Assembly: GCA_005406025.1 (NCBI GenBank)
Contig: BGZK01000996.1
Location: forward strand, 1-64,000
Length of the DNA stretch: 64,000 nt
Reading direction: 5' to 3'
Origin: Eumeta japonica
Taxonomy: Eukaryota; Arthropoda; Insecta; Lepidoptera; Psychidae
A model generated the notes under the pieces. That model was given only the letters and a program-made list of their open reading frames with translations, made no database searches and was not told the DNA's origin. This document shows positions 46,001 through 56,113 of the stretch, one piece after another (the stretch's first letter is position 1; each line of letters opens with the position of its first letter). The translations under genes were made by a program, and so were the position numbers.

Positions 46001-46125
46001 ATCAGCACCCCGATGGTGATGAGGATCGCGTACACCTCGTTGCCGTTGGACGTGTCGGCGCCGGCGAACCCGTCGATGTTGGTCATGCCCACGGCGGCCA
46101 CCGATATCAGCACGATGCCGAATAT
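37015..46125 (-). CDS. tetraspanin gene C, 5'-incomplete, four exons seen (226 aa)
   Basis: Coding exons in transcript order: 45937-46125, 42436-42618, 39526-39759, 37015-37089, all phase 0, GT-AG, ending TAA (37015-37017). They encode the second half of TM1 (IFGIVLISVAAVGM), a small loop, TM2 with FGCFGAWKESPKLLYI, TM3 (LIVIILLELSVSVAATV), a large loop with CCG, PYSCC, Cys and GC in canonical order, TM4 with FCFIE, and a short tail (KNQDKSRETA). Sequons: NKS, NTS, NES. The exon carrying the start and first half of TM1 (about 21-25 codons by analogy) was not found up to 64000. An in-frame ATG at 46144-46146 would make a product without a full TM1 and is rejected as the start. Exon 45937-46125 is strikingly GC-rich. 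The KES after the GCFGA motif fits insect Tsp42E-type members. The gene converges with A and B. Confidence 0.88.
37090..38985 (-). other. gene C intron 4, distal part
   Basis: AT-rich; no exon or named repeat seen. Confidence 0.45.
38986..39185 (-). repeat. antisense LINE tail in gene C intron 4
   Basis: gccaccagagggtaggtgat and gccgcccatggacactcgca followed by 'aactccaaaggagtcattgg': the same family as 10115-10345 and 14731-14790. On the window's minus strand, and so in the transcript orientation of gene C, it is the LINE sense direction. Confidence 0.6.
39339..39464. repeat. 21-bp minisatellite, six units
   Basis: Six units of exactly 21 bases (for example acatccctgtcaagtccaat + c, then acatccctgtcgggtcgatt + t) at 39339, 39360, 39381, 39402, 39423 and 39444. 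The array lies 62 bases beyond gene C exon 4, inside intron 4. The period is a multiple of three, and the minus strand stays open across all six units in one frame with a DRDV-like heptad, but not in the exon's frame. Confidence 0.8.
39526..39759 (-). CDS. gene C exon 4 (large loop core and TM4)
   Basis: Acceptor tcctgtgcag, 78 codons, donor gtgaga. FQCCGVRSPEDY, LIPYSCC, IEC, EGCEDK, then TM4 to FCFIE. One exon, as in gene B. The longer open frame on the opposite strand here is its shadow. Confidence 0.9.
39760..40492 (-). other. gene C intron 3, part
   Basis: AT-rich; a 31-bp tandem duplication (tttaaaacattaatttatac...) at about 40077-40138. A GC-richer patch lies at 40250-40400. No exon. 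Confidence 0.45.
40493..40624. mobile_element. 132-bp palindromic MITE
   Basis: The left arm tagttataagcattcttgtc + gcctataactaa is matched by the reverse complement of the right arm (ttagttataggcgactaaaa + tgctattaacta) over about 50 bases per side with few mismatches, leaving almost no unique interior. Typical of a miniature inverted-repeat element; the superfamily is not assignable. Confidence 0.65.
40930..41210 (+). repeat. dispersed repeat ending in the 'ctataagggttccg' motif
   Basis: The right part reads acggacggacgaacacaatg, aaactataagggttccgttt, then ggctcggaaccctaaaaaac; the last two can pair (gggttccg/cggaaccc). Related scraps lie at 8176, 12960 and 27565. A widespread insect short repeat. 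Confidence 0.5.
41314..41975. mobile_element. non-autonomous DNA transposon, ~24-bp inverted ends
   Basis: The left end taggggccattcaaatatta + cgta matches the reverse complement of the right end (taacgtaatacttgaatggc + ccta) with three differences. The 4-base word tgga flanks both outer ends (TGGA before TAGGGG and TGGA after CCCTA), a candidate target duplication. The interior is AT-rich without a transposase frame. Confidence 0.65.
42436..42618 (-). CDS. gene C exon 3 (TM3, start of large loop)
   Basis: Acceptor gttgatacag, 61 codons, donor gtacgt. Begins FAACLIVIILLELSV and ends NFWDTIQST. Two sequons (NKS, NTS). Confidence 0.88.
42619..43131 (-). other. gene C intron 2, part
   Basis: AT-rich, nothing recognised. 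Confidence 0.4.
43132..43242 (+). CDS. possible terminal exon on the opposite strand, unidentified
   Basis: After an acceptor-like gcaatgacag, 36 codons are open to TGA at 43240-43242, reading YWRHYIRMLTTDRGLRAFIK and then LGDPDVRDECLELLKE. The composition is that of a soluble charged helix and differs from the AT-rich surroundings, so it may be a real terminal exon, a retrocopy fragment or element sequence nested in gene C intron 2. No family is recognised and no poly(A) signal is close. Confidence 0.25.
   Translation, partial: YWRHYIRMLTTDRGLRAFIKLGDPDVRDECLELLKE
43316..43372. repeat. dispersed 'ctcacgcctatttcc' repeat end
   Basis: aactcacgcctatttcctat followed by aagggtaggcagag and tttccacatgg, a short word order very common in lepidopteran genomes (recognised by style). 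Confidence 0.5.
43373..45936 (-). other. gene C intron 2, proximal part
   Basis: AT-rich. Two overlapping plus-strand frames at 44465-44868 include a hydrophobic run (WTFFIGLTVLPIIVAGL) that could mimic a signal peptide, but two long frames overlap and no splice or poly(A) context supports a gene. Confidence 0.35.
45937..46125 (-). CDS. gene C exon 2 (end of TM1, small loop, TM2)
   Basis: Acceptor tctgtccaccag on the minus strand, 63 codons, donor gtaagt. Begins IFGIVLISVAAVGM, the same start point as exon 2 of genes A and B. Confidence 0.88.
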
Positions 46126-48468
46126 CTGGTGGACAGACGACAGCATACGTGTCAGCGCGCTCAGATAGCATGCAGAGCTAAATTAAGTTGAAGTATTATA
46201 AATTGACGAGTCAGGAACTAAAGCGGTCTATGTGTAATATTATTAAAATTCCGAGAAAACAGGGGCAATACGTTTGATTTTGCTGTGTGTTTATAGATAT
46301 GTATGAAATTAATTATATGCATTTTTATGGTAGAAATCATCTATGCAGAAGTGTAACATAGACCGGTTTTGCATTAATAAAATTTATATTTTTAAGTTGA
46401 TATATGCATAAAAGAGGATTTTGGTAAAAATGTTACACAGAACACTTTAGTTCCAGGCTCATTAAATAAAAGACGAATACAAGTAAATGAACTAAACAAA
46501 ATATTGCGAGTCGATTTTACACACACTCGTGTATTTTTACTAAGAAAATATTCCATAAACTATTTATGCTATTAAGCATAAATATTAATTTATATTCATT
46601 TTACCTAATATTTTACATCTTTGCTCCTTTCTTTATGGCTTTATAGTATTATTTTATATGTCACTATTATAATTTCTGCATAAAATTATGTATCCCGTCC
46701 CGTTTATTTTAACAGATCATAGTACACGTTAATACATTTCTTTATAATTGTTTCGAAACCCTGAATGTCCCCTAGTATTAACAAGAGCAAAATCTAAAAA
46801 TTTCAGGGATTTGCTGAATTTGTAGTGATTCTAAATATTTTCATAGATATTTCGTAAATAAATATAGCCTACCCTCCTTTAGTAAGTTTAAGCTATCTCC
46901 ATAGCGAAATTAATTGAAATCATTCATATTATAAGGACGGTTATTAATCTTATAGAAAACAACTACGGAACCGTAAATCGCTTTAAACCATAAACACCCT
47001 TTCTCTCTGTGTTATTGAGAACAATTTACGAAAATTTCAGCGTATTCAGTCAAATCATAAGCGATGTAAGTGATTCTTACATAACCCTAAACAACGGAAT
47101 CGTAAGAAATTTGCCCTATATATTTTCATTGAATGCCGGATTCCAGCTACCTGCATCCTTAAACCTACAAGGATTCTTAAAAATGTTTGTAAATCGGTAA
47201 AAAGTGGTATTTATAACATTTTTATTACTAATACCTGCCTTAAGGAATAAAACTGAAAAAATTAAAAAATCGTCGAAATCCATTCAATAGTTTTTGCGTG
47301 ATGCACACACGACGATGGAGCTATCATTTTATTTATGTAGTTGTAATATGAGATGAGTTTTTGTTTCAGTAAAGTATTTAAAGCTATAATAAATTCTTTT
47401 CAAATTTATTTGTGTATTTTAAATAATGAACAGCAATTTTATCGCAATTTTAATACTTATTTGTTTACATTGCACGTCCTACTCTATATTTCATCTTATT
47501 ATGAGTGAAATAGAATCTTGGACAAAGATTGAGGTCAATTGTTCAGGTTGTGAAATGGAGGTGTACAATTACCTCATGAGATATATTTAGTAGTTACGTG
47601 ATTTTAGTTCTAAAGGAATTACTATAATATTTTCTTATTTATTTATATGCAATATAATTTTCGTATAGAATAAACATTTGTTAATACATTGTCATCTTAA
47701 AAAAGATTTAGTGCTTTTATAATAAATAAATAAATACTATTTGTGAATATTAATTTATATAGTGACACTTTGCCATTTTTATTTTCGACTGTTAGTATCG
47801 CATATTGCGTGTATAGGAATATTATGATCATATAAAATTGTATAAAAACTATTTAACATAATACCTCATTTCTATCATCAAATAAAATTAACTCATGTTA
47901 TTTCGTTTTATATTAGGTTCTTCTAATGCCGTTACAAGACTGAGCCATTAAGTGCTCGATGGAAAGACCGGAACCGATAGCTTAATTTGGTTTCCGAGGC
48001 ATGCAGTTAATGGTATAATTTGATTTCAATAGTTAAATTCATTCGCGATTCGTCTATTATCAGTGATTGAAATCGTTAACTTTTGGCTCGGAGGCAACAC
48101 CTGTGACTACCCCACAACTCATGTACCAAGTAAATGTAAAAAACCTGTTACATTTAGGAAACACATCCGAAAAGTAACATAATTAAAATATAAGCACTTT
48201 TATCGTTGTAAAGAAAGGGATGTTTTATTTTTCAATTTAAAAAAATAAAGTTACAAAACTACTGTTCCGATTTCAAAGGTTCTATACTGTATCAAAGCTT
48301 AAAGCTATATTAAGGATATAACGGTATAAAGGGAATTAATTTTTTGCATGCATCGTCTGCTTTCTGTGCTTACTCTAAGTAAACCGGTATAAATGTAACC
48401 AAAATAACTTAAGAAGGAATTGTATGTCGCACCAACCAGGGGCTTTATTACGTAAAAGTAGAAATCGA
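46126..48468 (-). other. upstream of gene C exon 2, presumed intron 1
   Basis: AT-rich. No 21-25-codon first exon with a Cys-x-Lys...Asn pattern and a donor was found. A scrap typical of a repeat 3' end (ccattcaatagtttttgcgt) lies at about 47281. Confidence 0.45.
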
Positions 48469-49630
48469 TTGCGATTTCGGAATCGATTTGCGGGTCAAAA
48501 TTGTTGGGTATAAAAAAGTGTTATTCTTATAGGCAATTTTGAGTGACTTTAAAGCGTTAGATCTTTGCACATTTATCGAGGACCGATGACATCACAATAA
48601 TATGGTATAATTAAACTGATCTGATGATGGAGCCATATGGTAGGTACAGGAACTCTAGGAATAACATATCCTAGTCGTCTTTGAGCTTGTCAAAGTTGTC
48701 TTGAGATGTACTCTCACCATGAGTGATTTTCAGGGTTTGGTGATGGAGCCGGAAGGTAAGCACTAGCACCCCATAATAGAACAACATAATCTAGTCGTAT
48801 GTGTTCTTAATAGACTTTTCTAAGTGCACTTTGGCCATAATTGGCTTTCAAGGTCTGATGATGGAGCCCAACAGTTGGCACCGGAATTAACACATCATAA
48901 CGAAACAATATATCCTAACCGTATTTGGGCTTGTTTGAATTGCCCTGAAATGTATTTTGACCACGATTGATTTATAGGGTCTGATGATGGAGCTTCCAAA
49001 CTTCCAGCTCTGTTCTCAAACTTTGAAAGCCAATCATGTTCAAAGTGTATTCCACGACTAATCAACAAGTCCAAACACGGCTAGACTGCGTTGTTTCATT
49101 ATGGAGTACTAGTGTCTACCTTACAGCTCCATCATGAGACCCTGGAAACCAATTACGGTTAAAGTGCATTCCAAGACAATTTCAACAACCGCAAACACCG
49201 CTCGGATACGTTGTTCTATTATAGAGTACTAGTGCCTAACTTCCGGCTGCATCATTAGACCCTGAAAATCATTCATGGTCAAAGTACATCTTGTAGACTA
49301 TTTCTACAAGATTAAACACGGCTAGGATACATTATTTCATTATGGAGTTCCTGTGTTTACCTTCCTGTGGTTACCTTGTGAGAGTATATCTCAAGACAAT
49401 TCTGAAAAGCTCAAACACGACTAGGATATATTATTCCGTTATGGAATTCCTGTGCCTGTCTTCTGGCTCCATCAACAGATCAGTCCAATTATACCATATT
49501 ATTTCAATGTATGTCTTCGATAAATATGAAAAGATTTTATTTAATCTAAAGACTTACATAAAAAAAAAAATTATTCACTTTATACGAAATACGAATGACA
49601 GAAAATCGATTGTAAATCGCTTGAGAATCG
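48469..49630. repeat. large foldback with ~120-bp subrepeats in both arms
   Basis: In the left arm the word gatggagc(c) recurs at 48626, 48742, 48860 and 48986 (periods 116, 118, 126), each followed by related text (aggaactct..., tcctagtcgt..., gattttcagggt). The right arm holds the same units reversed (agctccatc at 49125, ggctgcatc at 49245, ggctccatc at 49465, with one truncated unit at about 49360). Outer ends pair too: ataatatggtataattaaac + tgatctgatgatgg at 48598 against the reverse complement of 49465-49505. Pairing continues outward through atttatcgaggac and on to gcgatttcggaatcgattt. The centre is about 49000. The build is like Drosophila FB foldback elements. Confidence 0.75.
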
Positions 49631-50160
49631 CTATAGACCAGTTTTCGGTTTGAGAGCGTGATTTTCGAATATTGCGAAATAGCGATTCCAAACGATTTTG
49701 AATTCAAATATGCGATTAAATTTCATTTTGATAATCTAGCGATTTCATTGTAAAGGCAATACTGTTAATAGGAAGACAATTAGGATTTCGAAATAACAAC
49801 TTAGGAATTACTAAAATAATTTTAAATCACGCGAAATCAGAAATCGATTTCTTTAGAAAATAAGACCACGGATTTGCATTAAATGAGATTAGAAACCGTG
49901 GCTGCGACAGCGGACACGGGTTGTGACTGTAAATTGAAAATAAAAACAGATAAACAGAAATAGATACAGCGTCCACGCGCACGAGTTGTGGGTAAAGACG
50001 GATCGCAACGTGTAGTCCTAAAATGGAATACAGATTAGAAAATTGTATTGGCATCGAAATCGAGATGTCAACGGAATCGTGTCCGAGATGACGAAGTGAG
50101 CCCTCAAACGATACGATTTATCCTGTTCATATTCAAACACCTAGTGGAAATAAATAAGGG
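49631..50160. other. flank of the foldback, AT-rich
   Basis: Several gcgatt/aatcgattt words continue to about 49860 and may be outer parts of the same element. No gene. Confidence 0.35.
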
Positions 50161-50460
50161 ACCCTCGTAGCTCGTGGTAGTCCTCATCCTTCCTTTATGG
50201 GCAACCATCGAGGTAACGGAACTTCGACGTCAGCGTGTTACTCTCGAACTGCGAGCTCGGGGTTCGAATCCTGACTGGACCGGTGGAGTGAACTAAAGAC
50301 TTTCTGGTTAAAGTCCATCTAACCGTTCGCACCATCTACTGAAGCAACAGGCCGCTAATCGTGAAGTTGTCACCGTATCGGTTACGACGGCCGTTGACAA
50401 CCGCCAGCCCTGGACATGCTTGAGAGTGGCGGGGAGGAAAACCCGACGCTGATAATAATT
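50161..50460 (+). repeat. SINE-like block with tRNA-type B box
   Basis: GC-richer than its flanks. It contains gagctcggggttcgaatcct, a perfect pol III B box (GGTTCGAATCC) with a T-arm-like stem, and further upstream gtagctcgtggtagt, a possible but distant A box. No full tRNA cloverleaf can be drawn: the anticodon arm does not give a 7-base loop. A decayed tRNA-derived SINE fits best. Confidence 0.45.
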
Positions 50461-53219
50461 CACCATGTCATGTTCTTATTTTGGCTTCGAGGTAGCAAAA
50501 AAATGCTTGTAATCTATTTTTATCGTTCGAAATAGCATATACTTACTCTTATAGGGTGATAGAATTTATATTTTGAGATGCCCATGAAGTTTCACATAGA
50601 TCGGTCAAAATTAAGCGAAAACAATCTATTAAGCAGGTCATCCTAACCTTGAAACCCAAACACGTTAAAATGCGATCTTCATTTGCAAACGTATGCCAGT
50701 TTCACAACTTTGTGATTGCGACACCTACCCGAAAGAACAAACATTTGTCTAGAACTTGTCTTGATTTTACGATGTTTGCGTAACTGTGTCGTCGGTTTTT
50801 ACGATTCGTTTGTGCATCGTTCCGAACTATCGAACACTAACTTTGAAGGTTACGTAACTTACAGAAATTGAAGTTAAAGTTTCAAGCAAAGTTTAAGCCA
50901 TATAACAATATCTACAGAGCCAATTTAAGCCGAGAATAAACAATACGCTCATAGCAAAGTGTCATTCATTCATTTAGACCATTACAAAAATATTGGTGCA
51001 TGGTAAGCAGTTTTAGAATTTTAAAATTTTATTATATATCGAAATTACGTTTGGGGTTCTCGAATTGAAAACGGTTCATTTAAAAGACAACTACACTTAG
51101 CACCGTTTTATGTCACTTTTCAAAACACTCATGCATTTCTAATAAGAAATATGATATGAAATCTAGTAAAACCATAACAAATCTAGTGTTGTTCATTTGA
51201 ATTATAAATATTTATTTAAAATATTTTCATCGTTTTGTACTTTTAGGATTCGGTGTTTCAAAGAAAAGAAGAACCTCTCAGGATCACTCCGTTGTGCGTC
51301 TGTCAGTCTGTTATCAAACCCAATTTTAAAACCCAGGAAGTGTCAAGTTGAAATTATTACCAATAATTGGGTATGCGCCCCGTGGAGCTGTAAAATATTA
51401 AACTTCTAACTTCACCACAATAAAAAGCACCGCTATTTATGCACTATACTCGTTAGTAAATCAAAGTATACATCGCTTCCCATTGATCTAGGGGTATGGA
51501 ATTTGATAAGGAGCGAGGTCACACGACAGAAGGAAAAGCAAAAATCGGAAAATCGTTAATTAGTAGTTAGGTTATAATACGTCATGTTATTGCATACGCA
51601 CATGCACAAACACATGCGTACACATACACCCACGCATGCACGCACACGCACATTGGCGCACATACCACACTCGGTGTCGGTTTTATCGCTTTACGGATAG
51701 AGCATTCGAAACTCATTGAAGTACATTATTTTCACTTTCTAATCAAAACTTTTGCTGCAACTTTCCAACGAGCTTTAGACATTACAACGCAGCATTCTTA
51801 ATTAGAAGCATTAACACAGCTTTTTTGATATTCAGAATTTTGATTAAAAATCAAAGCCTGAACACAAATTTTCACGTTTCGTATTTTTTAAAATTCTTTA
51901 TTAGTACTTACCTACGAATTTACCGAGATTCTTGAGATTAAAGTTTTAATTATTATATTTAACGATTTGGGCTTGCCTAAAGTTCAGGCCTTGAGCACGC
52001 TACTGATGGCTATTTTGAACTGCGATGTGGGCAAAAGAAACGATTATTTCAAATATTATATAAATACGAGGTATTCAACGTTATCTGAGAATTTTATCTT
52101 TAATGAGGATTGTACGACATGAAGACGCTAAAACTAACTTTAAACCACATTTAGTACTTCATTTAAAAATACAATTATTTTTTAACCGATTTTAATCAAC
52201 CTATAGACTCTCGTAATTGCAAAATAATAATATAAGGCTTTAAGTAGTTTTACATTATGATGCTTCAACTACTTTGATTTAGCTTGAGGGTATTAATTTA
52301 GTCGTTGCTCTTGGTCGGAGCTATACCAATGTAGCTCCAACAAAGAGATCTTTAACGTGTTTCAGCTAATGAGATAGCTAACATCACGGATGGAGCCGAA
52401 CTGATACCCGACACCGACGCCAAAGCTTTTAAAACACTTACAGCCGGCAATGACCAAGAGCCTTGTACTTCTTATTCATTACTGGAGGTCTTGGTTATGG
52501 ACGATTTTCTGATATTTGCAATACTTAGTCAGTACACAGTCAAACGGTAACGTGATAGGTTTTCGAAATGTACGATATCTCTGAGTAAAATATGATTAGC
52601 ATTTCATAAAAGTACAATTTTATCCGAAGGGTATCGGGTGAATTATATGCATTTTTATGAAAATTTACGATTTAAGAACAAAAAAAAAAGAGTGTAAAAT
52701 ACATTTTTATTTTGATTTTATAACATTTGAGTGATGAAGTAATTTCACTTTTTTTCCACATTTTTGTACTACACACGCATCGTGATATATTTATTATACA
52801 ACACAAACACAATTAGGAATTACTTTTAGGAAGAACGTTTTATTTTTTAGGGTGTCTCGTTATAATAATATTAAACATTATAGATGTGTAACAGCAACAC
52901 TTCTGTACATTTCCCGGATGACGTCAGTACGAAGGACAGGCTGCCGGCGATAGAAGTACCTATACTTCTTTTATGTTCTTGATTAAGTTAAGGCGTAGTG
53001 CGGTCGAGAACGATCTCATAGTAACTTAATTTTGTCACACGTCGAAAATTTATGAAGATTTAAATCACACGAAGGCGACAGAAAAAAAATTCTACATTGA
53101 ATGTCTAATATTTAGAGTTTTAGAAAACAATAAATCGAAAAAAATGTAGTTATAAGCCCTAATCGTACTAAATTTCATATTTTGTCATTTGGAATTCTGG
53201 ATTATGAATCAGAATATAT
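50461..53219. other. AT-rich non-coding
   Basis: Holds a CA-rich imperfect tract at about 51597-51665 (acacatacacccacgcatgc), a palindromic TGACGTCA (CRE-like) at about 52919-52926 and a short hairpin ggagcta/tagctcc at about 52317. No gene supported. Confidence 0.4.
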
Positions 53220-53345
53220 TACACTAGCTTTTGCCCGCGGCTGTGTCCGCGTAGGCATAAAATGATGAATAACTTTTTTTGTATAGGATTTGCGTGAAAT
53301 CCGTTCTTAGTGAGGGTCTACTAAGAACAGATTCTTAGTAGACGC
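53220..53345. repeat. dispersed repeat head with adjoining 12-bp hairpin
   Basis: acactagcttttgcccgcgg followed by ctgtgtccgcgtaggcataa is the best copy in the window of the family seen at 643. A perfect hairpin gtctactaagaa/caga lies at 53316-53343. Confidence 0.55.
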
Positions 53346-54408
<1,063 letters not shown>

Positions 54409-54436
54409 ATATATATATATAATATATATGATATAG

Positions 54437-56071
54437 TGATAATAAAAAATGAAGAAATGAAATATTAAATATAAAATAGAAAAAACTTGTGCAATGAAGA
54501 AATTCGGTAAATTATAAAGTTTAATCATACGTAAGCTAATGCTGCACAAGGCAAAATAAAATTCGTTTAATTTATGCATCTAAAGAAGTATCAGTCAGAA
54601 GAACATAAATGTGTTTTAAGCGCTGGAATACCTGAAATTTTAATGTAAAAAATGAGCTATCTAGAAAAGAAGTGGAGCAAGATTGACACACTACTATTTA
54701 CGATAATGAAAAAAGTACCTATTGGTCATAAACGTCAGTTAGTCGTATCAAAAAGTCCGAGCATGAAAAGAGGAAAAGTTTGGGTGCACGTGATTTTTAC
54801 AGAAAAAAAAAAACTCATTGGTTCCATTTGCGATACTCTGTTGTTACAAAATGAATCCGAACCGTTTTTGAAAAAATAAATCATAAACGATGACGTCCAA
54901 TAAAATAGAGAACGTGTGATGAACTTGATATATAATATATTATAATAATATCTTCGGATACACACACGGGGTTATCCGCTCCCAAATTAAAGAACGCTGC
55001 TTGTACTATGGGTATCAGAAAGGTGTGACAAAAAAAAAATTGCGGTCGAAGTACGGACAGGCTCCATAGTCAGTCACAAAACGTGGTTTAATGTGAAACA
55101 CACTGACTTCGTGCATATAAAGAAAATCCAATTTGTTATACATTATGAGATTTTATTGTCGAAGCAAGCCATCGATTCTGCCCTATATTGAGAGCGACTA
55201 ATGAGATCAAAGCTGACGAATCAGACGAAACGGTTTAGGTTGATAAACAGAAAGAGTGTGTTCTTTCATAGATACAACGTCCATCTATACATCTTTATCC
55301 ACTCACCAAAAATTGAGAGGATCACATTGAAATATATCTGCCGTGTAGCCCTGGTCTTACCATTTACTGGTTTGGCTGTTTCATCACCTATTATTTAATG
55401 TAAGTTACAGAATGTTGCCAAAATTAGTTATCGGGGTTACTATACAAAAATCCCAAAATTTCTGCCGTAAGAGAATCATGGCACCACTACCTACACAGTG
55501 ATCATAAGTTTCTGATTAAAACGGTACGTAAATATTGGAAATAGCTATATTAAAACTAAAAAAAGGAATGCATATATTTCTCTCAATCTGGTATAAAAGA
55601 GTTTTTACTTTGAACTAGATATTTTGTCCCATATGTGTAAGTTAATTAAAGGTATAAGATTTTTGTAGTAACTACACAACATTAATAATCATCGAACAGG
55701 ATATTTAAAAGCCATAAGTACTATAAAAAACAAAATCGTCTAGAAGGAAACGGTTTAAGGGTAAAAAAATAGCTCTTACGTTTACGTGGCAAAGCGAAGC
55801 TTAGATACAGGTCAAATAAAAATCAACAAAACTGACATAATTGTTTTACCAAAATACGCTACATATGGGACCTGACTTGCAGACGATGGCGTGTCCGCGG
55901 CCATGCGAAAACGTCTGCATGAAAAAGTCAAACCCAACAAATCGGCGTGCACGCCGGTGAAACCATGGTCTGTAAATGAATGGTCACGCGCTCGCGATTC
56001 GCAATGGCGTGTTTCCTGCATCCGACGCCCGTCCTTGGCGGGCCTTCCGATGGCCGGCTATTGCATGCATG

Positions 56072-56076
<5 letters not shown>
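54437..56076. other. AT-rich non-coding
   Basis: A GC-richer block at 55865-56065 may be an element scrap. The open frames here (for example 54652-54879) have no recognisable features. Confidence 0.35.

Positions 56077-56108
<32 letters not shown>
56077..56108. repeat. TA microsatellite
   Basis: Pure TA run of about 32 bases. Confidence 0.85.

Positions 56109-56113
<5 letters not shown>

Noticed and set aside
46126..46146. ATG at 46144-46146 as the start of gene C
   Set aside because: It would read through an acceptor site and leave TM1 without its first half, unlike genes A and B.
45791..46171. 126-codon minus-strand frame rich in Arg, His and Asp
   Set aside because: Alternate frame of GC-rich gene C exon 2; the tetraspanin frame with TM1 and TM2 is the real one.
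48361..48490. Minus-strand open stretch with a gtaagc donor as the missing exon 1 of gene C
   Set aside because: No ATG and no Cys-x-Lys/Asn pattern; the text (gtaataaagcccctggttgg on the minus strand) reads as a common moth repeat.
50200..50290. A genuine tRNA gene at the GGTTCGAATCC box
   Set aside because: No acceptor stem and no 7-base anticodon loop can be formed at tRNA spacing.
50530..50600. MGISKYKFYHPIR followed by gtaagt on the minus strand as gene C exon 1
   Set aside because: Too short and not hydrophobic at the TM1 half; the sequence continues into a common repeat 3' end.
52917..52928. CRE-like TGACGTCA as a functional regulatory site
   Set aside because: A single 8-base palindrome with no nearby promoter or gene.
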